A stretch of DNA of 64,000 bases from Clostridia bacterium (GTDB lineage: Bacteria; Bacillota; Clostridia; Oscillospirales; CAG-272): the NCBI GenBank assembly GCA_017482355.1, contig JAFUNJ010000007.1, positions 28,020-92,019 on the forward strand, given 5' to 3'. Shown piece after piece: positions 8,601 through 17,626 of this stretch (position 1 is the stretch's first letter; every line of letters starts with the position of its first letter). The notes below the pieces were generated by a model that ran no database searches, was not told the origin of the DNA, and was given only the letters and a program-made list of their open reading frames with translations. The translations under genes and the position numbers were made by a program.

Positions 8601-9695
8601 ATGGCTAAAGCAACACCTAAAAAGCCGGTAGAAATGCCCGGCACCGATGCTGAAAAGAAAAAGGCACTTGACGTTGCCATAACACAGATCACAAAGCAGT
8701 ACGGTCAGGGAGCGATCATGCGACTCGGCGAAAACAACGCCATGAGCGTAAGCGCAATTCCGACGGGCTCCCTCACCCTCGACCTCGCGCTCGGTATAGG
8801 CGGAGTTCCGAAGGGAAGAATAGTTGAGATATACGGACCCGAGTCCTCGGGTAAAACTACGATCGCGCTCCACATTGCCGCTGAAGCACAGAAGCAGGGC
8901 GGCGTTGCGGCTTTCGTTGACGCTGAGCACGCGCTCGATCCCGTTTACGCTAAGGCGCTAGGAGTTGATATTGACAACCTTCTTGTTTCCCAGCCCGACA
9001 GCGGTGAGCAGGCGCTCGAAATTACCGAGGCGCTCGTTCGTTCGGGCGCGGTCGACGTGCTTGTAGTCGACTCCGTTGCAGCTCTCGTTCCTCAGCAGGA
9101 GATCGACGGCGATATGGGCGACAGTAACGTCGGCGTTCATGCGCGTCTTATGTCGCAGGCAATGCGTAAGCTTTCGGGTGCTATCTCGAAGTCGAACGTC
9201 GTTGTTATCTTTATTAACCAGCTTCGCCAGAAGATCGGCGTTATGTACGGAAACCCCGAGACGACGACGGGCGGAACCGCGCTTAAGTTCTACGCATCTG
9301 TGCGTATCGACATCCGCCGCTCCGAGGTTCTCAAGAACGGAACCGAGCCCTACGGAAGCCGTACCAAGTGTAAGATCGTTAAGAACAAGGTCGCTCCTCC
9401 CTTCAAGACCGCAGAGTTCGATATAATCTACGGTAAGGGCATTAATCGCTCGGGCGAGATCATGGATATCGGCACCGAGCTCGGAATCATCGAAAAGGGC
9501 GGCTCGTGGTTCTCCTATAACGGAACCCGTCTCGGACAGGGACGCGATAATGCGCTCGCATTCCTTGAGAGCAACCCCGAAATGTTCAGCGAGGTTGAGG
9601 AGAAGATCAAGAAGGCGCTGACGGGCGACGAAGCACCGAACGAGGTTTCGCTCGACGAGGACGATTTCGAGTTCGACCTTGACGACGATGTATAA
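8601..9695 (+). CDS. recA: Recombinase A
   Basis: The ATP-dependent strand-exchange protein of homologous recombination and the co-protease for LexA cleavage. At 364 residues it is standard length. Walker A is GPESSGKT (about 79-86), Walker B is [11 protein letters not shown], the L1 loop contains [15 protein letters not shown], the L2 region is [20 protein letters not shown], and the C-terminus is a normal acidic tail ([14 protein letters not shown]). The ATG at 8601 is chosen because AAGGAGA precedes it; an in-frame start 57 bases upstream lies inside the lipoprotein gene. recX overlaps its 3' end by 8 bases. No LexA-type operator was identified in the short gap upstream. Confidence 0.98.
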   Translation: MAKATPKKPVEMPGTDAEKKKALDVAITQITKQYGQGAIMRLGENNAMSVSAIPTGSLTLDLALGIGGVPKGRIVEIYGPESSGKTTIALHIAAEAQKQGGVAAFVDAEHALDPVYAKALGVDIDNLLVSQPDSGEQALEITEALVRSGAVDVLVVDSVAALVPQQEIDGDMGDSNVGVHARLMSQAMRKLSGAISKSNVVVIFINQLRQKIGVMYGNPETTTGGTALKFYASVRIDIRRSEVLKNGTEPYGSRTKCKIVKNKVAPPFKTAEFDIIYGKGINRSGEIMDIGTELGIIEKGGSWFSYNGTRLGQGRDNALAFLESNPEMFSEVEEKIKKALTGDEAPNEVSLDEDDFEFDLDDDV

Positions 9696-10185
9696 AAAAC
9701 GCAAAGCGCCTGTCACGTCCGACCCCGAAAAGGCGTACGGAGCGGCGCTTCGCACGGCTATGAATATTGTCGGTTACAAGGATAATACGCTCAATCAGCT
9801 CAAAACGAAGCTGACCGAGCGCGGTTATTCCGAAACGACGGTAAACGATGTCTGCGAGTATATGACGATGAAGGGCTATGTGAACGACACGCGGATGATA
9901 TTCCGTTCGGCGCGTTCGCTGGCACTTAACAAGCTCTACGGCAAAAAGCGGATCATGAAGGAGCTCGCGCTCAAGCGGTTTACAGATGAGGCGTATGACG
10001 CGTTCACCTTCGACAGCGACGAGCTTGAGGACGTAGATTTCACCGAGGTCTGCCTGAAGCTGCTCAAGAAAAAAGGTGGAGCGCGTGACGATAAGACCTT
10101 TGCCTTTCTAATCAGATACGGACACTCCGTTTCCGACATTAAGGAAGCATACAAAAGATTACAAACAGAAAATGAGGATGAATAA
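9688..10185 (+). CDS. recX: Regulatory protein RecX
   Basis: RecX binds RecA filaments and limits their extension. The 165-residue protein has three-helix RecX repeats, with typical phrases [27 protein letters not shown] and [13 protein letters not shown]. The ATG at 9688 overlaps the end of recA (ATGTATAA arrangement); a TTG at 9679 is in frame but less likely. Translational coupling to recA fits the known recA-recX pairing. The basic N-terminus MYKKRKAP is ordinary for the family. Confidence 0.88.
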   Translation: MYKKRKAPVTSDPEKAYGAALRTAMNIVGYKDNTLNQLKTKLTERGYSETTVNDVCEYMTMKGYVNDTRMIFRSARSLALNKLYGKKRIMKELALKRFTDEAYDAFTFDSDELEDVDFTEVCLKLLKKKGGARDDKTFAFLIRYGHSVSDIKEAYKRLQTENEDE

Positions 10186-10437
10186 ATGACGAAACACGAA
10201 TATAAGACCAGCGGTACCTGCTCGCGCAAGATAATCTTTGAGCTTGACGACGATGGTAAGGTGCACAACGTAGTCTTCGAGGGCGGCTGCCACGGAAATC
10301 TCCAGGGCATCGGCAAGCTCGTCGAGGGCATGGACGCTGCTGACGTAATTAAGCGCGTCGAGGGCATCAAGTGCGGCTTCAAGCAGACCTCTTGCCCCGA
10401 TCAGCTTTCAAAGGCGCTTTCGGAAGCAGTTAAATGA
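10186..10437 (+). CDS. TSCPD-domain protein (TIGR03905 type)
   Basis: An 83-residue protein with the motif that names the family, QTSCPDQLSKAL, near the C-terminus, and three further Cys residues (TCSRK, GGCHGN, IKCGF). The same domain ends vitamin-B12-dependent ribonucleotide reductases (NrdJ), where it probably binds a metal or nucleotide; stand-alone versions are common in Clostridia and have no established function. The ATG directly follows the recX stop (TAAATG), so it is the last gene of the recA unit. Confidence 0.8.
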   Translation: MTKHEYKTSGTCSRKIIFELDDDGKVHNVVFEGGCHGNLQGIGKLVEGMDAADVIKRVEGIKCGFKQTSCPDQLSKALSEAVK

Positions 10438-10446
10438 TAAGCATAA

Positions 10447-10484
10447 CGCGGGGAGAAACTTTTTGAAAAAAGTTTCTCCCCGCG
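10447..10484 (+). terminator. Long perfect hairpin after the recA unit
   Basis: Arms CGCGGGGAGAAACTTTTT and AAAAAGTTTCTCCCCGCG meet with a two-base loop, an 18-bp stem. It is followed by CCCCTTTTC rather than a clean T run, so it may be a repeat-derived palindrome acting as a terminator. Nothing else ends this unit. The 325-base stretch to 10762 holds no gene: it contains this hairpin, the repeat at 10611-10675 and the convergent terminator. Confidence 0.6.
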
Positions 10485-10610
10485 CCCCTTTTCAAAAACT
10501 TTTGTAAGCCCAAAGCTCCGCTTCGGGCGGGATTATATTGACTCTATTCCATGGCGCACAAAGATTGTGCCACGTCATTGTAGGGGGCGAAGCTTCGCTG
10601 CGTTGTTATA

Positions 10611-10675
10611 CCTTCTCCAGCGGGAGAAGGTGTCAACCGAAGGTTGACGGATGAGGTGTAGGTTGCGAAGCAACC
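10611..10675 (+). repeat. Dispersed multi-hairpin repeat (GGATGAGG family), copy 1
   Basis: Three small hairpins in a row: CCTTCTCC-AGCG-GGAGAAGG (10611-10630), TCAACC-GAA-GGTTGA (10633-10647), the box CGGATGAGGTGTA, then GGTTGC-GAA-GCAACC (10661-10675). Related copies are at 27870-27917, 27970-28020 (inverted) and 41221-41277. Conserved parts are the first palindrome and the GGATGAGG box; the second stem changes in sequence but keeps pairing. Confidence 0.75.
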
Positions 10676-10708
10676 GTGTACCGAAGAAACGTAACGTTGC
10701 ATATACAA

Positions 10709-10740
10709 AACAAGACCTCCGCGTCTGGGGAGGTCTTGTT
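10709..10740 (-). terminator. Terminator of the ECF transporter gene
   Basis: Arms AACAAGACCTCC (10709-10720) and GGAGGTCTTGTT (10729-10740). Read on the minus strand the stem is followed by TTTTG; it lies 23 bases after the end of the minus-strand gene. It could also work on the plus strand. Confidence 0.8.
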
Positions 10741-10762
10741 ATTTTGATCAAATTTTTCCTTA

Positions 10763-11365
10763 CTATATATATGACTTATCGCTGCGCATTTTCTTGCAAA
10801 TGTCGATAACCTTCTTTATCACGGGTATCATAACAGCTGCAACTAAAAATTCAATGATGAAATTAACTCCAATTATCCCCACAATGAGAAACATGAACAC
10901 GTTTTTGCCGGGACCTGCCATCGCGGCAAGAGACGGTGAAAAGAATACCAAGGAACCGATGATGAAAATCGCGGTGTTTACTATCGGACAAGTCAAGGCG
11001 GAGACCGATATTGACAGAGTTTTGTTCTTTATAGCTTTGTATATAACGCCCGAAACAAAACCGGAAAGAGTGCTCTTGAGAAGGACAACGAATACAGTTG
11101 CAGCAAAATTCACGAGCAAGAACCCTTGAGTCGCGGGCTCAAACAAGACTACAACTCCCATAGACAAGCCAAGCCATGCGCCTGCCCACGGTCCGAGTAT
11201 AGATGCACCGATAACTATCGGTATGTGAGTCAGAGTGATTGAAAAAGTACCAAACTTAATGTTGGCGGAGATGATCTCGGTTAGCACGACAAGCGCCGTC
11301 ATCAGCGCAAGAAGCGTCAGATTTTTTATTTTGGTAGAGGGTTTTGCTTTTTTCAATTTTGTCAT
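10763..11365 (-). CDS. ECF transporter substrate-binding (S) component
   Basis: A 200-residue membrane protein with about six hydrophobic segments and the layout of energy-coupling-factor S components: a first helix TLLALMTALVVLTEI, the loop FGTFSITLTHIPIVIGA, and the glycine-rich ILGPWAGAWLGLSMG. Such proteins capture a vitamin or cofactor precursor and share the EcfA/A'/T module encoded elsewhere. The substrate is unclear; the FSITLTHIPIVIGA loop is of the type seen in pantothenate/folate-like S components, but I would not name it. The ATG has ribosome-binding site AAAGGAAA. It is divergent from the ribosomal operon and has its own promoter and terminator. No riboswitch is apparent in its short leader. 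Confidence 0.83.
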   Translation of the reverse strand: MTKLKKAKPSTKIKNLTLLALMTALVVLTEIISANIKFGTFSITLTHIPIVIGASILGPWAGAWLGLSMGVVVLFEPATQGFLLVNFAATVFVVLLKSTLSGFVSGVIYKAIKNKTLSISVSALTCPIVNTAIFIIGSLVFFSPSLAAMAGPGKNVFMFLIVGIIGVNFIIEFLVAAVMIPVIKKVIDICKKMRSDKSYI

Positions 11366-11392
11366 TTCCTTTCGAGGATCTAGAATAACAAC

Positions 11393-11421
11393 ATAATATC
11401 ACCTCCAAAGCGAAAAGTCAA
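11393..11421 (-). promoter_or_regulatory. Promoter of the ECF transporter gene
   Basis: On the minus strand: TTGACT (11421-11416), 17-base spacer, TATTAT (11398-11393). The predicted leader is only about 20 nt, too short for a riboswitch. It is back-to-back with the ribosomal operon promoter, about 90 bases away. Confidence 0.82.
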
Positions 11422-11511
11422 GAAACGAAGGCGAAAAAAATCAATTTCGCGGGAAAACATGTGAATAAATTGTAAATTATTTTAAAAATGAAAATTTCCT
11501 GCATTTTCCTA

Positions 11512-11540
11512 TTGCTTTTTACTAATTTATACTGTATAAT
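11512..11540 (+). promoter_or_regulatory. Promoter of the S10-spc-alpha operon
   Basis: TTGCTT (11512-11517), 17-base spacer, TATAAT (11535-11540) in an AT-rich setting. Predicted transcript start near 11547, which leaves a leader of about 385 nt before rpsJ. I saw no other convincing promoter before rplQ, so this may serve all 32 genes. Confidence 0.8.
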
Positions 11541-11546
11541 TGAAAA

Positions 11547-11930
11547 GCTTGATGTGCGTTGAAGCGGAAGGTTGCTCCAAAGACACCTACAGTTCAGTCG
11601 GAGGAGGTAATTTCCGTGGAGTATGTCCGTGTCCAAGTCAGCTTTTCGTCAAGGAAACCGGTCTATCCGGGTAATATCGGACAGGCTGAGATATCTTGGC
11701 GGCGGTTTGCCGAGGACTACAAACGGGCGGATGGAAATCGGACTGTGATGGATCGAAGGATCCCGCGTGCTGCTCACGGCGCACGTTCCGAAGGGTTTTT
11801 ATGCAGGATTGCATGCTGAAAAAACTTCGGGTTTAATTTAGGCCGAGTGAAGAAACACCCGGCTGAGTGTTCAGATTTTCGCCCCACTTTTAGTTGCATC
11901 AGCAGCAATATTAAAAAGGAGGCAAAAACG
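11547..11930 (+). ncRNA. Long structured leader of the S10 operon (candidate ribosomal-protein-controlled)
   Basis: About 385 nt from the predicted start to rpsJ with no convincing gene. Local hairpins can be read directly: GGATC-gaag-GATCC (11750-11763), and a long bulged hairpin joining CCGAAG (11788-11793) to CTTCGG (11825-11830), in which ATGCA pairs TGCAT (11801-11814) and the T5 and A6 runs pair. G-rich segments upstream look able to pair further. An ORF of 86 codons crosses the region but lacks a ribosome-binding site and typical composition. In E. coli, L4 represses this operon through its leader, and candidate S10 leaders have been proposed in Clostridia; whether this is one of them is inference. 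Confidence 0.6.
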
Positions 11931-12239
11931 ATGGCAGTACAGGAGAAACTCAGAGTCAGACTCAAGAGCTATGATCACTTCCTCATCGACCAGGCAGCAG
12001 AGAAGATCGTAGAGACCGCAAAGCGCAACGGCGCAACGGTTTCGGGTCCTATTCCGCTTCCTACCGAAAAGGAGATCATCACGATTCTTCGCGCGGTTCA
12101 TAAGTATAAGGACAGCCGCGAGCAGTTTGAACTCAGAACTCACAAGAGACTCATTGACATAATCAAGCCCTCTGCGAAGACCGTAGAAGCGCTTATGAGT
12201 CTGGAGCTCCCCGCAGGCGTTCAGATCGACATCAAGTAA
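11931..12239 (+). CDS. rpsJ: 30S ribosomal protein S10
   Basis: S10 (NusE) sits in the head of the 30S subunit and also joins NusB in antitermination. 102 residues, normal. Family phrases: [14 protein letters not shown]-like [25 protein letters not shown], and the loop [17 protein letters not shown]. The ATG at 11931 follows AAAAAGGAGG; in-frame upstream codons belong to the leader. First gene of the ribosomal block and followed by an unusually long 115-base gap before rplC. Confidence 0.97.
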   Translation: MAVQEKLRVRLKSYDHFLIDQAAEKIVETAKRNGATVSGPIPLPTEKEIITILRAVHKYKDSREQFELRTHKRLIDIIKPSAKTVEALMSLELPAGVQIDIK

Positions 12240-12240
12240 T

Positions 12241-12327
12241 CCTTAATAAATAAGGATAGATCGAACCCGAGGGAAAGCCCCGAGGTTTTATGTCAAGTTG
12301 AGGCACACGGCCTTGCGTGCTTCAACC
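12241..12327 (+). promoter_or_regulatory. Intercistronic hairpins between rpsJ and rplC
   Basis: Two stems are readable: CCTTA-ataaa-TAAGG (12241-12255) and GTTGA.GCAC...GTGC.TCAAC (about 12297-12327). There is no T run after either, so they are not simple terminators. The gap of 115 bases is long for this operon, where most gaps are under 30. Possible processing or regulatory site; inference only. Confidence 0.4.
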
Positions 12328-12354
12328 AATAACTAAAATCAGGAGGAAAACAAA

Positions 12355-12984
12355 ATGAAAAAAGGCATTATCGGCAAGAAGATCGGTATGACTCAGATCT
12401 TCGACGCAAACGGCAACGTGATCCCCGTTACGGTGATCGAAGCCGGCCCCTGCACGGTTACTCAGAAGAAGACCGTGGAGACTGATGGTTACGATGCAAT
12501 CCAGCTCGGATTCATTGACGTAGCCGAAAAGAAGCTTACCAAACCCGAAGCAGGTCACTTTGCAAAAGCTGGCGTTTCCTGCAAGAAGCACCTTAAGGAA
12601 TTCCGTCTTGATGACATTTCCGGATTTAACACGGGCGATACCGTCACCGCTGACATCTTTGCAGCAGGTGAAAAGGTCGACGTTACCGGCATCACCAAGG
12701 GACACGGATACACCGGTGTTATCAAGCGCTGGAATCACCACCACCTCAGAATGACTCACGGTACCGGCCCTATCCACCGTCAGCCCGGTTCTATGGGCGT
12801 TATCGACCCCGCACACATCTTCAAGAACAAGAAGATGGCAGGTCAGTACGGTAACGAGCAGGTAACCGTTCTCAATCTTAGCATCGCCAAGATCGATGCG
12901 GAAAAGAACATCATCGCAGTTAAGGGCGCAGTTCCCGGAGCTCGCGGCGGTATCGTCTTCATCCGCAACGCCGTCAAGGCCTAA
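12355..12984 (+). CDS. rplC: 50S ribosomal protein L3
   Basis: Early assembly protein of the 50S subunit that reaches towards the peptidyl transferase centre. 209 residues. Visible: N-terminal [15 protein letters not shown], the central [19 protein letters not shown] with the loop that approaches the active site, QPGSMG, and C-terminal [18 protein letters not shown]. Start ATG follows AGGAGGAAAA. Next gene rplD starts 20 bases later. Confidence 0.97.
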   Translation: MKKGIIGKKIGMTQIFDANGNVIPVTVIEAGPCTVTQKKTVETDGYDAIQLGFIDVAEKKLTKPEAGHFAKAGVSCKKHLKEFRLDDISGFNTGDTVTADIFAAGEKVDVTGITKGHGYTGVIKRWNHHHLRMTHGTGPIHRQPGSMGVIDPAHIFKNKKMAGQYGNEQVTVLNLSIAKIDAEKNIIAVKGAVPGARGGIVFIRNAVKA

Positions 12985-13004
12985 TCGGAAGGAGGAAATT
13001 AACG

Positions 13005-13628
13005 ATGCCGAATGTAAAGGTTGTTAATATGAAGGGCGCCGAAGTCGGAACCATTGATCTTTCCGAAAAGGTATTTGGCGCAGAAGTAAACGGCGCAGTG
13101 CTTCACACTGCAGTTCGTGCTTACCTTATGAATCAGAGACAGGGTACTCAGTCCGCTCTCACTCGTACCGAGGTTTCGGGCGGCGGAAAGAAGCCCTGGA
13201 GACAGAAGGGAACCGGTCGCGCAAGACAGGGCTCGACCCGTGCTCCTCAGTGGACACACGGCGGCGTAGTCTTCGCTCCCAAGCCCCGTTCCTACAGAGT
13301 CACTATCAACAAGAAGGTTAGACAGCAGGCGCTTATGAGCGCTCTCTCCGCTAAGGTTGCAGATAACGACCTCGTAGTCGTTGACGCTATCGTAGCTGAA
13401 GAGTACAAGACCAAGGTAATGGCAGAGATGCTTACCGCAGTCGGCGCAAAGAAGAAGGTTCTCGTCGTTCTTGCTGACAATGACGCAAAGGTCATCGGCT
13501 CCTTCGCAAACATCGAGGGCGCTAAGACCGCTCAGACAAACACCATCAACGTTTACGACATTCTCAATGCAGACACGCTCGTAATCGCAAAGGGTGCTGT
13601 TGAAAAGATCGAGGAGGTGTACGCATAA
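13005..13628 (+). CDS. rplD: 50S ribosomal protein L4
   Basis: Early 50S assembly protein lining the exit tunnel; in enterobacteria also the repressor of the S10 operon. 207 residues. The tunnel loop is clear in [19 protein letters not shown] followed by the [15 protein letters not shown] segment. Ribosome-binding site GGAAGGAGG. Its stop overlaps the rplW start (TAATG), so translation is coupled. If the leader at 11547-11930 is autoregulated, L4 is the first candidate ligand. Confidence 0.97.
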   Translation: MPNVKVVNMKGAEVGTIDLSEKVFGAEVNGAVLHTAVRAYLMNQRQGTQSALTRTEVSGGGKKPWRQKGTGRARQGSTRAPQWTHGGVVFAPKPRSYRVTINKKVRQQALMSALSAKVADNDLVVVDAIVAEEYKTKVMAEMLTAVGAKKKVLVVLADNDAKVIGSFANIEGAKTAQTNTINVYDILNADTLVIAKGAVEKIEEVYA

Positions 13629-13924
13629 TGAAGAACGTATACGATATTATCCGTCGCCCCGTCATCACCGAGGAATCTATGACTCTCGCATCCGAGAAGA
13701 AATACGTCTTCGAGGTAATGAAGAGCGCAACCAAGCCCGAGATCGCAAATGCGGTCGAAACCGTTTTCGAAGGCGTTAAGGTCGCTTCCGTAAACACTAT
13801 CAACATGAAGAAGAAGCCCAAGAGACTCGGAGTCCACTTCGGTTACACTTCCGAATGGAAGAAGGCAATCGTAACCTTGACCGAAGACTCCAAGACTATC
13901 GAGTTCTTCGATGGCATGTATTAA
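13628..13924 (+). CDS. rplW: 50S ribosomal protein L23
   Basis: Binds 23S domain III at the tunnel exit and provides the docking point for trigger factor and SRP. 98 residues. Family phrases: [17 protein letters not shown] at the start, [20 protein letters not shown] and the basic loop [13 protein letters not shown]. Starts on the rplD stop. Confidence 0.96.
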   Translation: MKNVYDIIRRPVITEESMTLASEKKYVFEVMKSATKPEIANAVETVFEGVKVASVNTINMKKKPKRLGVHFGYTSEWKKAIVTLTEDSKTIEFFDGMY

Positions 13925-13939
13925 GAAGGAGTGATATAA

Positions 13940-14773
13940 ATGGCAGTAAAAACATTTAAGCCGACTACTCCGTCGAGAAGAAACATGTCTGTACCCTCTT
14001 TCGATGAGGTGACCAAGAGCACCCCCGAAAAGAGTCTTATAGTTACTAAGAAGAAGCATGCCGGACGTAACAGCTACGGCAGAATCACCGTTCGTCACCA
14101 GGGCGGCGGTAACAAGCTTAAGTACAGAATCATCGATTTCAAGAGAGCTGAGACAAACGAGCCCGCAACTGTTATCGGCGTTGAGTACGACCCTAACAGA
14201 ACAGCGTACATCGCACTTCTCCAGCACGCAGACGGTCACAAGAGCTACATCCTCGCTCCCGCAGGTGTAACCGACGGCGACAAGATCTACTCCGGCGCTG
14301 ATTCCGATATCAAGCCCGGTAACACTCTTCCGATTGCCAACATTCCCGTTGGTACTCTTATCCACAACATCGAGCTTTACCCCGGTAAGGGCGGTCAGCT
14401 TGTTCGTACCGCAGGCGCAGCTGCACAGCTGATGGCTAAGGAAAACGGCATGGCTCAGGTCCGTCTCCCCTCCGGAGAAGTAAGACTTGTTCGTCTTGAG
14501 TGCAAGGCAACGATCGGTCAGATCGGCAATATCGAGCACGAGACCATCAAGATCGGTAAGGCCGGTAAAAAGCGTCACATGGGCATTCGTCCTACCGTCC
14601 GCGGTTCTGTCATGAACCCCTGCGACCACCCTCACGGTGGTGGTGAGGGCCGTGCGCCCATCGGTAGACCGGGACCTGTAACTCCTTGGGGCAAGCCTGC
14701 TCTCGGATACAAGACCCGTAACAAGAAGGCCAAGACGAATCAGTTCATCGTAAAACGCAGAAACGGTAAATAA
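13940..14773 (+). CDS. rplB: 50S ribosomal protein L2
   Basis: Conserved 50S protein needed for subunit joining and peptidyl transfer. 277 residues. N-terminal [16 protein letters not shown], the OB/SH3-like core with [20 protein letters not shown], and the C-terminal [20 protein letters not shown] with the conserved His. Ribosome-binding site AAGGAG 5-10 bases before ATG. Intact and ordinary. Confidence 0.98.
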   Translation: MAVKTFKPTTPSRRNMSVPSFDEVTKSTPEKSLIVTKKKHAGRNSYGRITVRHQGGGNKLKYRIIDFKRAETNEPATVIGVEYDPNRTAYIALLQHADGHKSYILAPAGVTDGDKIYSGADSDIKPGNTLPIANIPVGTLIHNIELYPGKGGQLVRTAGAAAQLMAKENGMAQVRLPSGEVRLVRLECKATIGQIGNIEHETIKIGKAGKKRHMGIRPTVRGSVMNPCDHPHGGGEGRAPIGRPGPVTPWGKPALGYKTRNKKAKTNQFIVKRRNGK

Positions 14774-14786
14774 GGAGGCAACATAA

Positions 14787-15068
14787 ATGAGCAGAAGCCT
14801 GAAAAAGGGACCTTTTGTCGAAGAAAAGCTCTTCACTCGCATCGAAGCGATGAACGCAGCTAACGACAAGAAGGTTATCAAGACATGGTCAAGAGCTTCC
14901 ACAATATTTCCCGAGTTTGTTGGACACACGATCGCAGTTCACGACGGTAAGAAGCACGTTCCGGTATACATCACCGAGGACATGGTAGGTCACAAGCTTG
15001 GAGAGTTCGCTCCTACGAGAACCTTCAAGGGACATGCCGGCTCCAAGACGTCCAATAACGGTAAATAA
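14787..15068 (+). CDS. rpsS: 30S ribosomal protein S19
   Basis: Head protein of the 30S subunit that forms a complex with S13 and contacts tRNA. 93 residues. Starts [14 protein letters not shown], then [36 protein letters not shown] and a basic C-terminus. Ribosome-binding site AAGGAGG. Its TAA overlaps an ATG of the next frame. Confidence 0.97.
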   Translation: MSRSLKKGPFVEEKLFTRIEAMNAANDKKVIKTWSRASTIFPEFVGHTIAVHDGKKHVPVYITEDMVGHKLGEFAPTRTFKGHAGSKTSNNGK

Positions 15069-15082
15069 TGGGGGTAACAAAA

Positions 15083-15424
15083 ATGGAAGCAAAAGCTAAG
15101 GTTCAATTTGTAAGGATCTCCCCCCGCAAGGTTAAGATCGTTCTCGACCTCGTAAGAGGCAAGAAGGTCGCAGACGCTGCGGCGATCCTTAAGCACACCC
15201 CGAAGGCGGCTTCGGAGTACGTATACAAGCTCGTTAAGAGCGCAGCCGCAAATGCTGAAAACAATTTCGGCATGGATCCCGAAAAGCTCTATGTTTCTGA
15301 GTGCTACGTTTGCCCCGGTCCTACTCTCAAGCGCATGATGCCGAGAGCAAAGGGAAGCGGCGACAGAATACTCAAGAGAACGAGCCACATCACGCTTGTC
15401 GTGAAGGAAAAAGAAGTTAAGTAA
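15083..15424 (+). CDS. rplV: 50S ribosomal protein L22
   Basis: Lines the peptide exit tunnel next to L4; its beta-hairpin is a site of macrolide-resistance changes. 113 residues from the chosen ATG at 15083, which gives the usual N-terminus [17 protein letters not shown] and has a GGGGG ribosome-binding site 8 bases upstream. An ATG at 15068 overlapping the rpsS stop would add five residues. The hairpin segment [18 protein letters not shown] is present, with Cys residues where many homologs have other amino acids. Confidence 0.95.
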   Translation: MEAKAKVQFVRISPRKVKIVLDLVRGKKVADAAAILKHTPKAASEYVYKLVKSAAANAENNFGMDPEKLYVSECYVCPGPTLKRMMPRAKGSGDRILKRTSHITLVVKEKEVK

Positions 15425-15438
15425 AGGAGGCAGAGCAA

Positions 15439-16266
15439 GTGGGTCAGAAAGTTAATCCTCACGGTTTCCGTGTTGGAGTTATTAAAGACTGGAATTCGAG
15501 ATGGTTCACTAAGGACGAGTCCTTCGGCGATACCCTCGTTTCAGACTACAATGTGAGAAAATTCCTTAAAGAAAAATATAAGGAATCCGGCGTACCGAAG
15601 ATCGAGATCGAGCGCGATAACAAGCGCGTAAGAGTCTTCCTTCACTGCGCTAAGCCCGGACTTGTGATCGGTCGCGGCGGTGCCGAGATCGATAAGCTCA
15701 AGCTCGAGCTCGAGGCAATGGTCGGCATGCCTGTCCTCGTAAACGTTGTCGAGGTCAAGAACCCCGACGTAAATGCACAGCTCGTTGCTGAAAGCATCGC
15801 AAAGCAGCTCGAAGGACGCGCATCCTTCCGTCGCGCAATGAAGATGTCCATTCAGCGTACCATGCGTATGGGTGCTAAGGGTATCAAGGTTACTTGCTCC
15901 GGTCGTCTTGCAGGCGCCGAGATCGCAAGAACCGAGCATTACCATGAAGGTTCTATTCCGCTTCAGACTCTCCGTGCCGATATCGACTACGGCTTCGCAG
16001 AGGCAAACACCACCTACGGTAAGATCGGCGTAAAGACGTGGGTCTACAAGGGTGAGGTTCTCCGCGACACCGGAAAGAAGACACGCTTTGCAGAGGCAAA
16101 GATCGAGGCTCCCAAGCAGGAAAGACGCGGCGACCGCCGCGACCGTAAGCCCGGCTTCAAGGGCGACCGTAAGCCCGGATTCAATAAGAATCAGGGCAAC
16201 CGTCAGGGCGGTTTCAAGAACAACCGTCAGGGCGCACCCGCGAACAAAGAGGGAGGCGACAAATAA
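15439..16266 (+). CDS. rpsC: 30S ribosomal protein S3 with basic C-terminal extension
   Basis: Part of the mRNA entry tunnel of the 30S subunit. Starts with GTG after AAAGGAGG. The 275 residues comprise the normal S3 core ([13 protein letters not shown] start; KH domain with [13 protein letters not shown]-terminal domain with [12 protein letters not shown]) followed by about 55 extra residues made of Arg, Lys, Gly, Asn and Asp in short repeats such as RKPGFKGD and RQGGFKNN. S3 is typically 210-220 residues, so this tail is an addition, likely disordered and RNA-binding; such tails occur in several Firmicutes. Stop overlaps rplP ATG. Confidence 0.95.
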   Translation: MGQKVNPHGFRVGVIKDWNSRWFTKDESFGDTLVSDYNVRKFLKEKYKESGVPKIEIERDNKRVRVFLHCAKPGLVIGRGGAEIDKLKLELEAMVGMPVLVNVVEVKNPDVNAQLVAESIAKQLEGRASFRRAMKMSIQRTMRMGAKGIKVTCSGRLAGAEIARTEHYHEGSIPLQTLRADIDYGFAEANTTYGKIGVKTWVYKGEVLRDTGKKTRFAEAKIEAPKQERRGDRRDRKPGFKGDRKPGFNKNQGNRQGGFKNNRQGAPANKEGGDK

Positions 16267-16694
16267 TGTTAATGCCTAAGAGAGTTAAGTTCAGACGTGT
16301 TCAGCGCGGCAGAATGAAGGGTACAGCCCACCGCGGTAACACTCTGGCATACGGTGATTACGGTCTTGTGGCAACACAGCCCGCATGGATCACCTCCAAC
16401 CAGATAGAAGCTGCCCGTATCGCGATGACTCGTTTCACCAAGCGTTCCGGACAGGTTTGGATCAAGATATTCCCCGACAAGCCCGTAACCGAGAAGCCGG
16501 CTGAAACTCGAATGGGTTCCGGTAAGGGTTCTCCTGAGTACTGGGTAGCAGTTGTTAAGCCGGGACGTATCATGTTCGAGATGAGCGGTGTATCGGAAGC
16601 TGATGCAAAGGAAGCAATGCGCCTTGCATCTCACAAGCTTCCCATCAAGTGCAAGTTCATCACCAAGAACGACACTATTTCCGAGGAGGAATAA
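16266..16694 (+). CDS. rplP: 50S ribosomal protein L16
   Basis: 50S protein that contacts the A-site tRNA; its Arg is a hydroxylation target in some bacteria. 142 residues. [19 protein letters not shown] at the start matches the family, so ATG 16266, which overlaps the rpsC stop, is preferred over the one at 16272. Further phrases: [22 protein letters not shown] and [20 protein letters not shown]. Confidence 0.96.
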   Translation: MLMPKRVKFRRVQRGRMKGTAHRGNTLAYGDYGLVATQPAWITSNQIEAARIAMTRFTKRSGQVWIKIFPDKPVTEKPAETRMGSGKGSPEYWVAVVKPGRIMFEMSGVSEADAKEAMRLASHKLPIKCKFITKNDTISEEE

Positions 16695-16697
16695 GCC

Positions 16698-16886
16698 GTG
16701 AAAGCATACGATATCAGAAATATGTCTTCCGAAGAGCTCGAAGCAAAGCTCAAGGAGCTCAAAAACGAGCTTTTTAACCTCCGTTTCCAGAATGCGATCA
16801 ACCAGCTTGAGAATCCCCACCGCATCGGTGAGGTCAAGAAGGACATCGCACGCGTTATGACCGTTCTCAACGAGAAGAACGCATAA
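16698..16886 (+). CDS. rpmC: 50S ribosomal protein L29
   Basis: Small two-helix protein at the tunnel exit next to L23. 62 residues, GTG start at 16698 with ribosome-binding site GAGGAGG inside the end of rplP. Typical phrases: [20 protein letters not shown] and [15 protein letters not shown]. Very short gap to rplP (3 bases) indicates coupling. Confidence 0.95.
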   Translation: MKAYDIRNMSSEELEAKLKELKNELFNLRFQNAINQLENPHRIGEVKKDIARVMTVLNEKNA

Positions 16887-16912
16887 TGAGAAAGCGAGAG
16901 GAGTAAAGCCCT

Positions 16913-17170
16913 ATGGAAGAAAGAAATCTTAGAAAAACCAGAGTCGGCATGGTTGTAAGCACCAAGATGGATAAGACCATCGTAGTTGCTATCGCCGACA
17001 ACGTTAAGCACCCCAAGTATGGCAAGGTCATCAAGCACACCGTCAAGATCCACGCTCACGACGAAAACAATGAGTGCGGTGTTGGCGATAAGGTTGAGGT
17101 AATGGAGACTCGTCCCCTTTCCAAGACCAAGAGATGGCGCCTTGTTAACATTATCGAGAAAGCAAAATAA
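16913..17170 (+). CDS. rpsQ: 30S ribosomal protein S17
   Basis: Primary 16S rRNA-binding protein of OB fold. 85 residues. [19 protein letters not shown] at the N-terminus, [19 protein letters not shown] in the middle and [14 protein letters not shown] at the C-terminus follow the family closely. Ribosome-binding site GAGGAG. Confidence 0.96.
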   Translation: MEERNLRKTRVGMVVSTKMDKTIVVAIADNVKHPKYGKVIKHTVKIHAHDENNECGVGDKVEVMETRPLSKTKRWRLVNIIEKAK

Positions 17171-17184
17171 CAGTCGGAAACAGC

Positions 17185-17206
17185 AGAGCGGGGGCAACCC
17201 CGTGCA
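17185..17206 (+). promoter_or_regulatory. Intercistronic hairpin before rplN
   Basis: A GC-rich stem CGGGG-GCAA-CCCCG lies in the 69-base gap between rpsQ and rplN. No T run follows. This marks the classical boundary between the S10 and spc operons of E. coli, but no promoter was seen, so the hairpin may be a processing or stability element. Confidence 0.4.
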
Positions 17207-17239
17207 AGCCAAGGTTCGACTCAAAGGAGGATTTGCACA

Positions 17240-17608
17240 TTGATACAGCAGCAGTCATATATGAAGGTTGCCGATAACACCGGCGCCAAAGAGATTATGT
17301 GTATCCGCGTGCTTGGTGGCTCCGGACGCCGTTATGCAAATATCGGCGACGTCGTAGTAGCAGCCGTTAAGAAGGCAGCTCCCGGCGGACAGGTAAAGAA
17401 GGGTGACGTCGTAAAGGCAGTTATCGTTCGTTCTGTTAAGGGTCTCAAGAGAAACGACGGATCGTATATCAAGTTCGATGAGAACGCAGCGGTTATTATC
17501 AAGGAAGATAAGAACCCCGTAGGAACCCGTATTTTCGGACCGGTAGCAAGAGAGCTTCGTGAGAAATCTTACCTCAAGATCCTCTCCCTCGCTCCCGAAG
17601 TACTTTAA
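17240..17608 (+). CDS. rplN: 50S ribosomal protein L14
   Basis: Subunit-interface protein of the 50S particle, also contacted by the silencing factor RsfS. 122 residues. The start is a TTG at 17240 after AAAGGAGG: this yields [19 protein letters not shown], the family's N-terminus. Core phrases [24 protein letters not shown] and [24 protein letters not shown]. In E. coli this gene opens the spc operon; here it continues the same transcript. Confidence 0.96.
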   Translation: MIQQQSYMKVADNTGAKEIMCIRVLGGSGRRYANIGDVVVAAVKKAAPGGQVKKGDVVKAVIVRSVKGLKRNDGSYIKFDENAAVIIKEDKNPVGTRIFGPVARELREKSYLKILSLAPEVL

Positions 17609-17626
17609 GATGGAGGTATCGTTAAA

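Noticed and set aside
11559-11819. 86-codon frame in the S10 leader
   Set aside because: No ribosome-binding site, composition unlike a protein of this genome; the region is better explained as structured RNA.
13553-14929. Minus-strand 458-codon frame across rplD, rplW and rplB
   Set aside because: It crosses three conserved ribosomal genes and has no recognisable domain.
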